Source: Chara braunii
Taxonomy: Eukaryota > Streptophyta > Charophyceae > Charales > Characeae
Reading direction: 5' to 3'
NCBI GenBank assembly: GCA_003427395.1
Contig: BFEA01000828.1
Location: 314,011 to 378,010 of the forward strand
Length of the DNA stretch: 64,000 bases
This document shows, in pieces, positions 10,910-21,343 of the stretch. The position numbers and the translations under genes were made by a program. Numbering within the stretch: position 1 is the stretch's first letter; the number at the start of each line of letters is the position of its first letter. The notes beneath the pieces were generated by a model, which saw only the letters and a list, made by a program, of their open reading frames with translations, was not told the origin of the DNA and ran no database searches.

Positions 10910-11947
10910 CACGCCTTTTTCTCTTTCGTGATCATCTCAATCTTGGATCCGTTTCGCTCTATCTTGCGTACCCTTCTTCCTCCCACTCTAAATCCTACGC
11001 CCTTTCCTTACCCCGTCTAGCCAAGGAGAAGCGTCGTGTAAGAGGAAACTCCTATTACGCGACGACTCTGATTGACTACGATCGGACTCAGAAGGATCAA
11101 CATGGCTTTCGCCTAGCAATCATCCCCAAGCCCCCCCTCACCCTTCCCCACCCCAATTTACCTCCCTTCCCGCAACTATAAATTTCGCAAACGCGCCCGC
11201 AAATCTCTCTCTCAACTCGTCTGCCAGCTTCCGGGAAGCGGTGGCTAGATCGTATGTGTGGAGTGCGAGTCGAAAAATCCCAACAAGCTGACTGTAGTCT
11301 GGCTGGTGGTGCGCCTGATCGCCACGATGGACTGTGGGATCCGGGCAGGCCGTGCAGAGGCTAAGTCGGCGGGGTGATGATCACAGTGGTGGAAAGTGGC
11401 ACGCGACGACCGGGATCGCCGGTGCATACACAGGGATAGTAATCAGAGTTGAATGGATGAATGGCCCGGGGCCATAATTGAACTTCACTACGGATGCACC
11501 TCTTTGTCTCGAACCTATTCCTTGGTGTGAGTTCAGTTCGACGGCAGTTAAGCCGAAAACTCTTTTTTTCATCATCGGATCTTGGTGTAATTTTCATCTA
11601 TCTTGTCTACTTCGCGTCTTCTCCTCCCTACCTCCTCTCTCTCCCTCTATTACATGAACGACTATGGATGCTTGTTGATCTATTACACACGAGGAATGAG
11701 ATGGTTGTTTTGGCCGACGCTTAATTAATCGGGGATAACGGGGGTTATGGGGTAGGGGTACAGAGCACACGGAGAACTGAATGATGTGTGGCTTCCATTT
11801 TCGCACCTTCTTTGATGAATGTATGCGAGGATGAATGAGAATGACTGGATGATGAGACGATTGCCTGATGGACTTGTCTCCGACTAGATCGCGGGATCGT
11901 TGTGATTAACATGTGGGATGCATGCTAGATAGGATCTCGTTGTTGCC

Positions 11948-12472
11948 ATGTGGACTGATTGTCCCAAGCCGACTGGGGGCGCAGCCCCACCATGCCCCTT
12001 CCCTTATAATGAGAAGAGGACACGTGTATGCGAGTGGGACGTACGAGAAGCCGTCGCCAAGATCAGCGGAAGATACTACTTCCCTCCTGAAACTCGATGC
12101 TCTGGATTTGTCGGCGCTGGTTTTGTTATTGTGGACACACACTTTCCGCCTTATTCGTTGCTATTGCCATTTAATGAGCTAATCGTCATCCCGTGGTCAG
12201 CAGTAGTGCCCCATTGGCCTATTACTCTGTGCAGCGATTGTCACCGCTTCGAGCGTTACCAATCGAAGGGCTTTCACTACCGAGTACGAGAGGAAGATGA
12301 GCATAAGGAAAGAGTTACTCGATTAAAGCCTTCCACGTCAGATTCAGAGTTGTGTAATGAGCGGCGTCGGGACTTGACCCGGAAACGGGATACCAAGTAC
12401 GTACCCGCCCCCTTCCACTTGAAACGTAAAGCGACAGCTCGATGGGAAGTTCAACGATACTTTTTGGATTGA
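11948..12472 (+). CDS. Hypothetical ORF, 174 aa, unrecognised
   Basis: An open frame from ATG to TGA with mixed composition and no internal repeats. The middle contains LCSDCHRFERY, with two cysteines spaced CxxC. The C-terminal third is very basic (Arg/Lys-rich from about residue 110). I recognise no family. There is no supporting splice or promoter signal, and the surrounding DNA is non-coding. It may be a chance ORF or a fragment of a degraded element. Confidence 0.18.
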   Translation: MWTDCPKPTGGAAPPCPFPYNEKRTRVCEWDVREAVAKISGRYYFPPETRCSGFVGAGFVIVDTHFPPYSLLLPFNELIVIPWSAVVPHWPITLCSDCHRFERYQSKGFHYRVREEDEHKERVTRLKPSTSDSELCNERRRDLTRKRDTKYVPAPFHLKRKATARWEVQRYFLD

Positions 12473-12668
12473 ATTTCCCCGCGCCGTGAGTCCCGCGCGC
12501 GCCTTCTTCTCCCTCAGAACCCGCGAAGTGACGGGCAATCCCCCTTCTTACTAAGTCGGACTGACACTGGGGATTTCGGTTCTGTCTATGTCCCCGCACT
12601 CAATCTTTCAAAAATCCTTGGCACACCCTATCTTGCTGCCTTTCCGGGGCCCCTTCTGCAATTTTAAA

Positions 12669-12764
12669 CACTCCGAACAGAAGACAGCACAGGGCGTGAG
12701 GTTGAGCGTCACAACCCACTCCGATCAGGAAGTCGTGCTGGGCGTGAGGTTGGGCGTCACAAGG
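12669..12764. repeat. 48-bp tandem duplication
   Basis: Two adjacent 48-bp units both begin CACTCCGA and share GGGCGTGAGGTTG and GCGTCACAA. They differ at about ten positions. Confidence 0.85.
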
Positions 12765-13016
12765 CCGGTGAGCTGATTGGAGAGAAGGAGGAGGTCAATC
12801 CTTGAGCTGGATACTCCTTCCACTACTTTGGATCGTATACGCGTGAAGGTCATCTTATTTGGGGAGCATTTGGTAGGAGTTGACCAATTGTAGCATTTCT
12901 ACACGGTCGACAGTCAAGAGAACAGGGCGTCCAGCTGAGTAGAGCAGGGGGGCATGTCGTCCGATGGGATCGGAGGGCCAGAGGGCATGGTGCAATAGAC
13001 GCTGCAGGGGACTGTT

Positions 13017-13108
13017 TTGTGAAGGATAGTCCTTACAGAACTTACTTAGGGGAGGGACCCTTTCGGATTTTCCTATTCGAGAAAGTGGCACTATTTCCAG
13101 CGCCTGTT
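13017..13108. repeat. Dispersed repeat, reverse copy of 5340-5412
   Basis: The reverse complement shares GTGCCACTTTCTCGAA and flanking motifs with 5340-5412. It marks a second, diverged member of that family. The following 13110-13260 has T runs but no gene. Confidence 0.6.
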
Positions 13109-13620
13109 TTCACGGTGCTGGTGGGATACTATTGAAACCTGGCAATTTTTTTCCAAACACCTTTGGCCGTTTTTTTGTGGTCAACCTGCTTTTCCACCCG
13201 CCGGCCAGTGGGGTCCAACTCTTAGCAAATTTCTGACCTTTTTTTTTTTTTTTCAAAGACTATTACCTCCGCTTGTGTTGAGAATTAGGGGAAAAGTCCT
13301 ATCCCAAGGCTTGGCAAGTGCCATAAAGCTTAGGTTTATATTGCCCGCGCTTGAAAGGAAAAAAACAAAAAAGTGGAAACTGCTCCTGAGTCACCTTGTT
13401 AGTTTGAAATAGGCAAGAAGAGACAAAGTGGCGCCTAAGTCATGGTTTGAGTTTCAGAATGTGCAAGTTTAATTGGGGGTTGAAACTGTGGCTGTTTTCT
13501 TGAAGTGGCCTGAATGCAGATTTAGTGGCAGCCTTTTTAACCCTGTTTCGAGAACTGCTTGCCTATTCCAAACGCTAGGTGTGACCCAAGAGCCGTTACC
13601 GCAAGATGAAAAGAGGATAC

Positions 13621-14014
13621 TGGGCCTTGCTCCACTACTCTAGACTGACGAAAGTTCGTGAGTTCAGCCTCGCTCCACTTGCCCGCTAAAGGCACTTATG
13701 AAATCCACTTCGAGAGTTGTCAGGAGGCTCTTGTAAAGGGAACTCTTGAACCCTCGAGAGTGCACAGCCTGCAACTCATGGTTTTTCTATGGTGCTCCGC
13801 TCCACCCCTGATGCAGCCTTGCTTTTCAAGAGTCCACCGCGAGTCTAGGTGGACAAAGGTGGTGTTCAAGTGTTGTGCCGTTGTGTCCGGTGGTGGTTGT
13901 GAAATTCAAGAGTGTGCAGTTCTAGAGCAGGCAAATTTGACAGTCACAAGCATCTGACAACTCTCGAGGTACTCTCAAAATTTTTGAGAGTCGAGAGTAG
14001 TGAAGAGAGACCCA
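13621..14014. mobile_element. MITE-B copy 1, 394 bp
   Basis: The left end is TGGGCCTTGCTCCACTACTC. The reverse-complemented right end is TGGGTCTCTCTTCACTACTC, giving inverted terminal repeats of about 28 bp with few mismatches. The interior holds many CTCAAGAG/GTTCAAGAG-type inverted motifs. There is no coding capacity. No clear target duplication is visible. The same family is found at 14100-14500, in part at 4795-4935, and as a right end at 31545-31612. Confidence 0.8.
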
Positions 14015-14099
14015 CTTTCTCTTCTGCAATGATGTAGGGCAGGGTATTCTAGGAGGCCATTTTCACTATAGTATGCCACAGAATAAATCTTACTGCTAG

Positions 14100-14500
14100 A
14101 GGATCTTGCTCCACTACTCTAGAAACAGGTCATTTCTTGAGTGCGGCACCGCTCCATTTACTCTAGACGCCGGGTTTGGAATTCAGGTTCTTGAGCTGTC
14201 AGTCTGCACTCACAAAAATGACAAAAATTCATCACTGCTCCACTACCTCATGAAATGCACTCAAGAAAATGCTTTCTTTTCCGCGGCACTCTTGACGGTT
14301 CAAGAGCGCCCGCCTGCAGCAGCGGGAATTTCAAGGGTGGCATCCAGGAACTTATAAAGTTTTCGCCTATTTTTTTAGAGTGCACCTGGAGTCTGGGCGG
14401 ACAACGCGTGCTGGCCGTATTGTGTAGCTCTCTCGAAATGCGGTCTGACATCCGAGAGGCCTTCTCGAATACGACCGTCTAGAGTAAGAGCATCGTTCCA
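14100..14500. mobile_element. MITE-B copy 2, ~400 bp
   Basis: It starts with ATCTTGCTCCACTACTCTAG, the same terminal sequence as copy 1. It ends at CTAGAGTAAGAGCATCGTTC-CA, whose reverse complement (TGGAACGATGCTCTTACTCT) is a decayed version of the terminus. Its length matches copy 1, and the two lie 86 bp apart in the same orientation. Confidence 0.7.
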
Positions 14501-14969
14501 CACCACTTGAGAACTCTTGAATTTCAACTGCGCCCTAATCGCGACATCGTGATTTATTTACACTACGCTGCCTCCTCGTTCCATGCACACTAGAGACTGC
14601 ACTTGAAGATGTCTCACTTGAAAGGAAAACACCCTGGATTCCCGTTGTATGGAGACCTACTGGCGGGTTTTCGATCCAGCAGGCCGACACCCGGCCTTCA
14701 ATATGTCCGCCGACGGTGTGCTCTTTGGGACTCTAGGGACTGCTCGGGGCGAGGTGCAGTGTGGGAGCGCGCGTGCGGCGGGCTTTCAAATTCAAAATTT
14801 GTTGGGGGTACAGTGCGGCACTCAGCAGCCTACAGAATTCCACGCGCGCGGAAGCGGACACGGGCTTGTACTGCACTTGGACTCGTGCGAGTGTAATGGA
14901 CACCGCCGCCAGTTTCCTTTCGCCGGGAGGTGTTCGTTGCGCCGTGCGGTGAGTGAAGTGCCATAGCTC
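14501..14969. other. Region upstream of the Harbinger pseudogene
   Basis: Several overlapping open frames exist in all directions, but none resembles a known protein. It could contain the 5' part of the Harbinger element, including its terminal repeat, which I could not locate. Confidence 0.3.
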
Positions 14970-15690
14970 TTGTCCTTGGAGGACATACAATTTTCGTTCG
15001 TGGCGGCAGACGGCTTTGCGCCGCGTCGGCGGAAACTGTCCGAGTGTGAGAAATGCGTGGTGGTTACAGCGTTGCTCGCCGTGTTAACACATCTGCAGCA
15101 CACAGCGGCATTGCAGCGCGGTGCGGCGAGAAGAACAGGGGTGAGGGAGGCCATCGTTACGCATGCCATGTCGGATTCAAATTCCTCTACCATGATTTGG
15201 GATGCACCTTTCCTTATGGCGCATGCTATTGTGTCGGGAGTCCTTCCTAGGGTGACGCCACAATGGTGGATCAGGAGGAAGACCGGCAGAACATGGCAAG
15301 ATCTGATAATTGATGATGACGCCACCGACGAGTATTTCCATAAAAAGTTGTGAATGACGAGAGGGGCGTTCTACAACAACGTGGCCATGTACGCTCGTTT
15401 TCTTCAGCGGTCCCTCACTCATTACCGCACTCCTTTGTTGCCAGAGCAGTTGGTGGCGTTCGCTATGTACAGGTGGGCGAGCGGCGAGACGTTTGATAGT
15501 GCAACGTTGTCATTCAGAATGGGGACGGAGTGGTATCAAGGCAGTGAGGGACGTGAAGAATGTATAAAGGGATTCCCAAATTGTTTCGGTCGCATGGACT
15601 GCAGTCATCTGTACGTCGACAAGCCAGCAAATGCGCCAGCGGAAAACTATTTCGATACAGCGGATCATGAGATATCGAAGATTCAGGGTG
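14970..15690 (+). pseudogene. PIF/Harbinger transposase, N-terminal part (split, dead)
   Basis: The frame from 14970 runs through residues typical of PIF/Harbinger DDE transposases in plants and algae: TGRTWQDLIIDDDATDEYF, then a TGA stop (15351-15353) in frame, then MTRGAFYN, LTHYRTPLLPEQLVAFAMYR, WASGETFDSATLSFRMG. The GFPNCFGRMDCSHLYVDKP block carries the first catalytic Asp. Between SFRMG and GFPNC the spacing is about 35 residues shorter than I expect for the family, suggesting an internal deletion. Coding stops near 15670, where a retroposon has entered. The rest of the protein continues at 17549. The enzyme would cut and paste its own element; this copy cannot. Confidence 0.85.
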
Positions 15691-16978
15691 CCCCATGAAA
15701 TTCGAGTATGTCGGGCGATGTGGACGACGGGGCAAGGCGATCGTCACCAACATAATAGATAATTAGTCCACATCCTTATCATCATTATATCCCTATGGGT
15801 GTTTAGTCATTTCTATAGTGATTTTCACCATCTGTAGTATCACGATCATCAACACTATTATCCTCATAGCTAGCATTTGTTGTATCACGATCATCAACAC
15901 TATCATCCTCACAACTACCATCTGTAGGCGAAGTTGATCGCCACCACTATCTTTAGACTGCCCATTCACTCAAATAGTCATCCATAACATTTCGATCATT
16001 ATCACTACCATCATCAATATTAAATATCAATCTGAAAACCTTTTAGCCTCAGGGTACCGTTTGCGGCTACCAAATTATCCAATGGTCATAAATATTTACA
16101 GCCTGATTAGCTATATCTTGACTACCTACATCTAGATTACCTATATCTTGATTACCTATATCACTTACTTCTTGATTACGACTATCTGTAGCAGAAATTT
16201 CAGACATAACGTTTCCATGTTGGGATTGTTTAGCAATTTCGCCACTGGGTTTTGCCCCTCATGTTCCCCCTTTGTTTCGTTTTTTTCATGAGTTTTTGTT
16301 AACGTTGTAGTGGGGATAGGACTTCGGAGGTTATGGCTGGAACTTTGGTAGGCAGGGGGGTTTTAAGACTCCAGGGTACAGGTATACGGTAGTTACCCAC
16401 AGCAGGTCTGAGATCCGCCTGGCCTAAGTTAGGGGACAAGCCAGGGGAAGGACGGTAGGACTGTCAGCCTGGGCTCCGCCTGGCCTTGGGTAAGCTAGGG
16501 GAAGGAGAGATAGGGCTGGCCAGTTGTGGGTATAGACTACTAGTTAGCTACCCCCGAAAAATTAACCCTGGGGTCTGTTATAGGGGAGCCTTATTCTACA
16601 GGGGTGTTGCATGGTGGGAGGTAGCAGCCCTATTGGGAGTAGGGCAGATTGGGGATTGTCTGAGTCTGGGGCCGGGGTTGGAGAGTTGGTTGCCTTCAAC
16701 CCCAGCGGGGGCAGATAGATACAAGGGGTGGGCAAAGGCAGCCTCTAGGAGGGGATTGGTTGCCGTTGCGGAGGTGGTGGTGGGAGGGGAGGGGATCTGT
16801 TTTATGTTGGGGCCGAGGGATTTTCCTCGGTGGAGGCAGCATGAGACAAGGTACAGTGGGTAGGGATTAGTTTGAGCTGTGACCAATGGAAGCGTATCCT
16901 TTTTACGGCGTCGTCAAAAAAAATCTGATGACATTTTCTCAATTCCTTGATTGAACTCCAATTATCTTCTCTCTGTTT

Positions 16979-17282
16979 GAACTATGTGGTGGAGGAGGTC
17001 GGCTCGTCGAAGGGAGATGGAAAATTGAAGTCCATTCTTAACCATATGGGTTTTTGAGAGGTTGATTGTCTGCTGTTTCTAATCTTCCCAACTATGTGGT
17101 GGAGGAGGTCGGCTCGTCAGGAGATGAGGAAGAGCAGGGGGTTGGTAGGCATAGCAGGCAAGAAGCTAATTGTTCTCAGACTTGTTCAGAATTTGTTTCT
17201 GGACTGATTACTTTCTTCTCTCCCTTCGAACTATGTGGTGGAGGAGGTAGGCTCGTCGAAGGGAGATGGAAAGTTGAAGTCC
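16979..17282. repeat. Interspersed triplicate inside the retroposon
   Basis: ACTATGTGGTGGAGGAGGT occurs at 16981, 17091 and 17230, each followed by a GGCTCGTC core. The first and third copies extend through GAAGGGAGATGGAAA to TTGAAGTCC; the second is truncated. Confidence 0.85.
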
Positions 17283-17438
17283 TATTTCAAACCAAAAAAC
17301 GTAGTTCTAATTAGATTTTTCTAGTAGTTCCTGGTTCTTTCTCATGCAAGTTCTGACGGAATTTTCTAAATGTATTCGTGATGGGACGTTGGGCCCGGTT
17401 CCCAGTTCTGTGTCAACCTGTGAGGAAAAGTTGTATCT

Positions 17439-17498
17439 ATGGGACGCTGGACCCGGTTTCCAGCAGGTGCTGCTCCCCACCAATAGATGGAGCTTGTC

Positions 17499-17548
<50 letters not shown>
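17439..17548 (+). repeat. Retroposon 3' end motif plus 47-nt poly-A
   Basis: The motif begins GGGACGCTGGACCCGG and includes TGCTCCCCACCAATAGAT, followed by A47 (17502-17548). The same motif precedes an A-rich tail at 38950-39144 and, on the minus strand, at 51385-51290. This gives three independent copies of one retroposon 3' terminus. A partial extra copy, GACGTTGGGCCCGG, lies at 17386. Confidence 0.85.
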
Positions 17549-17550
<2 letters not shown>

Positions 17551-18227
17551 TTGTCATTGCTCAAGTCCTCGTCGACCTCGATATGCATGTGTTGGATGTT
17601 TATGTGGGGTATCCGGGCAGCGTCCACGATGCCTGGGTTTTGATCAATTCGTCGCTCTTTAGACGTGTGGAAGTCGGCATGTTGTTCTTGGCGGATGCGG
17701 TGGACCTGCCATACGGGGTGCGAACAGGGGGGTACGTGCCCGCGGACAACGGCTATGGAACCTTGCCCTTGCTTGTAGTGCCTTACGATGGTGTAGTGCA
17801 ACGGTGTAACCTCCCGATGAGGCGCATTTCGACACGTGTCACAATCATCACAAAATGTTGTCGAACGAGCATTAATTTTGGGAGACTGAAGGGGATGTGG
17901 TGGCTATTTTCGCGCCACCACAAGACGGACATGGAGAATCTGCCCCACCAATTCACCGCCATGTGTATTTTGCACAACTTGCTGATCGAGGACGGCATCA
18001 AATTTGACGAGCGTCTGCTCGTTGAGAGGGACTTCAACGACAACGAGCGCCCCATCGATGTGGGTTGCATGAACCTGCCGCCCTTGTGTCGCAGGATGAT
18101 GCCATCGATGACGCCCTTGCATTGGGCGACGTGCTTAGCTTTCGAATGCACCCGGCTATGGCTTGATGATGGTCGGGGTTGTCCCTTTCTGGGGCTGAAC
18201 CACGTTTGCAATTTCCTGTTTTCGTGA
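17549..18227 (+). pseudogene. PIF/Harbinger transposase, C-terminal catalytic part (dead)
   Basis: This continues the transposase of 14970-15690. Recognisable blocks are VLVDLDMHVLDVYVGYPGS followed by VHDAWVL, which holds the second catalytic Asp, then LFLADAVDLPYGVRTGGYV, DNGYGTLP, GRLKGMWWLFSRHHKTDMEN and FTAMCILHNLLIEDGI. The segment that should carry the catalytic Glu (VVERA-type) is out of frame: around 17815 and 17872 two compensating frameshifts replace it, although the Val-Glu-Arg-Ala codons survive in another frame near 17856-17868. Together with the in-frame TGA and the retroposon, the gene is beyond function. Confidence 0.85.
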
Positions 18228-18605
18228 GGTCGATGAAGTTTTTGTTGCCTATTGGGGGTGGCTTCTGCAGGTGTATTCGGATGAGAGGTCGGGGGGTGAA
18301 AGGTGGGGGAGGGGGAAGGGTGTTGTGGGGGTTTGGCTAGTCCTTGGCCGGACTGTACTTGGAGCCACCCGATGTCGTTTAGGAATCGTGCAAGTCAATC
18401 CTTTCGTTGGCCAGCGAAAGTAATCAATACTTGCACGTTGATGGTGAAGGTTTATGGCATTATTTTTTCCTTTGCGGTAGACGGTTTAATTAAAACAAAA
18501 CTCATGTGTACCTGGAGGTATCCTGTCCCTTTGTCGAGAAACTATGCCGCGTGTGCTTTCTGTCATTGGGTTTTAATTTTTTGCCATACGAGTGGATTTG
18601 TTGTT
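18228..18605. other. Region downstream of Harbinger; no gene recognised
   Basis: G-rich around 18270-18330, then AT-richer. This probably contains the 3' untranslated part of the Harbinger element; its terminus was not located. Confidence 0.3.
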
Positions 18606-19446
18606 TAGAATAGTGTTTGATGAATTAAATTTCATTGACAATGTGTTTGTTTCTGTCATGTACTTTTGTGATTCTTGTGTTCCGTTTCTACCGACCTAAA
18701 AAGAGTCGTCAAGAAGAGAGCATGTTCTGTGTGTTTCTACCAAACATTGTTTCCTTCAAATTGTTGTTTTGTTTCGTTCTTGTGGATTGGTTGAAATATT
18801 CGCATATATGTCTCGTTCGTGTGATGTGCTTTTGTCGTTCTCGTCTTCTTCAACGTTGTTGAAATCTGTGGGCGGTCATACTGAATTGCATTGCTGCAGT
18901 CACATGCGCTTTGGTAATTACATCATCTAGAAAACCTAGTTTTGTATCCACGCGCTCACATGGACGATTTCCACGACAGCAAAGATGATCGTCGACAAAA
19001 CAATGCGTTTGCATATAGAATAGTGTTTGATGAATTGAATTTCATTGACAATGTGTTCGTTTCTGTCATGTACTTTTATGATTCTTGTTTTCCGTTGCGT
19101 CGTTGATTTATTCGTTCCACCGACCTAAAAATAGTCGTCAAGAAGGGAGCATGTTCTGTGTGTTTCCGCCAAACATTGTTTCCGTCAAATTGCTGTTTTG
19201 TTTCGTTCCTGTGGATTGGTTGAAATATTTGCATATATGTCTCGTTCGTATGATTAGCTTTTGTCGTTCTCGTCTTCTTCAACGTTGTTGAAATCTATGG
19301 CGGTCATAATGAACTGCATTGCCGCAGTCACATGCGCTTTGGTGATTAAATCATCTAGAAAACCTAGTTTCGTATCCACACGCTCACATGGACGATTTCC
19401 ACGACAGCAAAGATGATCGCTAACAGAACAATGCATTTGCATATAA
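18606..19446. repeat. 410-bp tandem duplication
   Basis: Unit 1 runs 18606-19015 and unit 2 runs 19016-19446. Both begin TAGAATAGTGTTTGATGAAT and end CAATGC[GA]TTTGCATATA. They are about 95% identical by eye, except for a ~19-bp insertion in unit 2 (near 19095, GTCGTTGATTTATTC). Open frames of about 68-75 aa occur in both units simply because the DNA is duplicated. Confidence 0.9.
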
Positions 19447-19867
19447 CAAAAAAAAACAAAAAGCTACATGCGACAATTTCTTTTCCTCTTCCTCCACATA
19501 TTTTGTTTTCATGGGTGAGGTGTGCATGCGACGAAACAAAAAAGAAGAAAAAACAGAGGGGTGCACACATCTGGGTGTGGGGATGTGATGTAATGTTTTT
19601 TTTTTTTTTTTTCCCCCTCCATTGCAGGATAATAAAGCAGACATAAATGAAGGAGGGACGAACAAAGGAACGAATGATGACCAATGTACACACAGTGTAC
19701 ACACAAAAAAAACCATAACGATCTCGGAAATCAATGATTGAAAACGGGTACAATCAATCAAAACCCATCAATATGATCGTCGCTGCATCAGACCTATACA
19801 GGTCGTTCCGCGCTTCGCACTCGCTAAAGAGACGCTATGCATAGCGTTCTCAACAACAACTCTGTCT
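19447..19867. other. No gene recognised
   Basis: AT-rich with a T17 run at about 19594-19610. Open frames overlap on both strands without recognisable content. Confidence 0.4.
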
Positions 19868-20041
19868 CTCTCNNNNNNNNNNNNNNNNNNNNNNNNNNNN
19901 NNNNNNNNNNNNNNNNNNNNNNNNNNNNNNNNNNNNNNNNNNNNNNNNNNNNNNNNNNNNNNNNNNNNNNNNNNNNNNNNNNNNNNNNNNNNNNNNNNNN
20001 NNNNNNNNNNNTCTCTCTCTCTCTTTCTCTCTCTCTTTCTT

Positions 20042-20107
<66 letters not shown>
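19868..20107. repeat. (CT)n microsatellite containing an assembly gap
   Basis: TCTCTC precedes and follows a run of Ns at 19873-20011 (139 positions). The gap evidently lies within a CT array that could not be assembled. Its true length is unknown. Confidence 0.95.
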
Positions 20108-20109
<2 letters not shown>

Positions 20110-20247
20110 CACATGGTCACCCGTCCGTTGCAGTCTTCATTACCGAGAAGCAGCGGTAATCTGCCCCAACAGAAAAAAAAGAAACGTCAACGTCTGTCAG
20201 AAGAGACCCTCCCTCAAAATCTCGATATCCCCATGCAGGTCTTCCCT

Positions 20248-20469
20248 CTACTCGAAAGGCGCATTAAGGATCGCCGTGTACATGGTCGGGTGGCACATGC
20301 GGTCGCGGAACTCCATGGAGAAAGTCGTGATTATCATGTGCATCATCTCCGCCAGCACGTCCACTCCAACAACCCACCTGGCCGGCACAGTTGTCCCAAC
20401 CATCGTGATGTGCAGCAATAGGAGGAGGAGGACACAAAGCAGCAACAACCTCCTCGCATAGTCCGCCAT
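20248..20469 (-). CDS. Short hypothetical ORF with hydrophobic leader, 73 aa
   Basis: From the ATG at 20469 the frame encodes MADYARRLLLLCVLLLLLL, a very hydrophobic stretch that could be a signal anchor, then a mixed region ending RDRMCHPTMYTAILNAPFE. Upstream in the same frame the ORF stays open to 20847, so the start is uncertain. I recognise no family. Its closeness to transposon remnants makes a transposon-derived origin possible. Confidence 0.2.
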   Translation of the reverse strand: MADYARRLLLLCVLLLLLLHITMVGTTVPARWVVGVDVLAEMMHMIITTFSMEFRDRMCHPTMYTAILNAPFE

Positions 20470-20884
20470 GCACGTCACACCAGAGCGCAGACGACAGGAA
20501 TTAACAATGGAGGTTTGCAGAAGCACGTGCGGACGCCGGTGCAAGAACCTGCAGCAACTGTGCTTGTCTTGTATTGCGATGTGGGCCTGCCGCGGTAGAA
20601 CGTCCCTCGCCCAGAACAATCCGTCCCAACGGCTATGTGCAGCTGCAGCGCGCCACCGATTTGAATCTTCCCATCTTGATGACAGTGCACCACGCACTAC
20701 AACAGTCACTGCATGTGTGTGCCCCAACGGCTCGCCGGAATCCGCAGCCACCACCGCCCACAGTTCCGCTGCTGGCACCCAATACCGCCACCGGTAGCTG
20801 TTCCTGGCTGGACCATAAAAAGGAAAGGCCGTGAACCACGAACGCACTGCGTAAAAGAAAAAAGAAAAAAAAACTGCACCCGCA

Positions 20885-21075
20885 ACTTAAACCCACGGGT
20901 AGCTCTTGAACTCAAGGGACCTCCGGGAGGTGACTTGAACTCAAGTGTGATTTTGCTTGGGCTGCACTTGAGTTTCAAGAGCAGTTACTTGAGATGCAAA
21001 ATGTGAAAATAAAAAAGCATTTCTCTACGGCGGGGTTGAACGACGAGTTTTCGTGTCGCACTTGGACTCAAGTGG
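20885..21075. repeat. Palindrome-rich repeat with CTTGAACTCAAG motifs
   Basis: CTTGAACTCAAG occurs at about 20907 and 20936, with variants CACTTGAGTTTCAAG and CTTGGACTCAAG at 20966 and 21063. Multiple nearby copies of a 12-bp palindrome suggest a MITE-type subterminal region, but the ends were not defined. Confidence 0.5.
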
Positions 21076-21343
21076 CGTGGAACGGAACTTTTTTTTTTTT
21101 TACTTGCAAAATCCTTTTTTTTTTTTTTTCACAATCAAGAGAAGTTGGTTGACCATGAAACCTGCCAGCATTGATTGCTCTGGACACTAGAGGATTAACT
21201 GACCAGGTTGTTGAGGAAGGGGCCTGATGCACAAGGGGGCGGGGAGGTGGGTTCTCCATCCAGGGGGCGAGTGGGGCAGACTATCGGTCCTCCCTATACC
21301 CTTATTCATCATGATCGGTTCACTAAAGTCACTATTGGAGGGG

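Larger units (their letters stand above)
10906..13016. other. No firm gene; one unrecognised ORF and duplicated blocks
   Basis: Contains the second copies of the diverged blocks described at 8371-10824 and the 48-bp duplication at 12669-12764. Apart from the ORF at 11948-12472, I see nothing coding. Confidence 0.35.
15691..17548 (+). mobile_element. Poly-A-tailed retroposon inserted in the Harbinger gene
   Basis: The transposase reading stops near 15670 and resumes at 17549, directly after a 47-nt A run. The inserted DNA therefore ends in a 3' poly-A tail on the plus strand, the signature of reverse-transcribed insertion. Its last 60 bp before the tail (17439-17500) match sequences at 38950 and, reversed, at 51328. 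No RT or other known domain is seen inside. It contains ATCATCAACACTAT-type repeats (15840-15910), ATTACCTATATCTTG repeats (16130-16175) and a triplicated block (16979-17282). The target duplication could not be defined. Confidence 0.65.

Noticed and set aside
10627-11020. Arg/Glu and Leu/Ser repeat frames
   Set aside because: They arise from the CT microsatellite at 10825-10905.
19016-19446. Duplicate ~70-aa ORFs as a gene pair
   Set aside because: The similarity extends evenly outside the frames, so it reflects the DNA duplication and not protein conservation.
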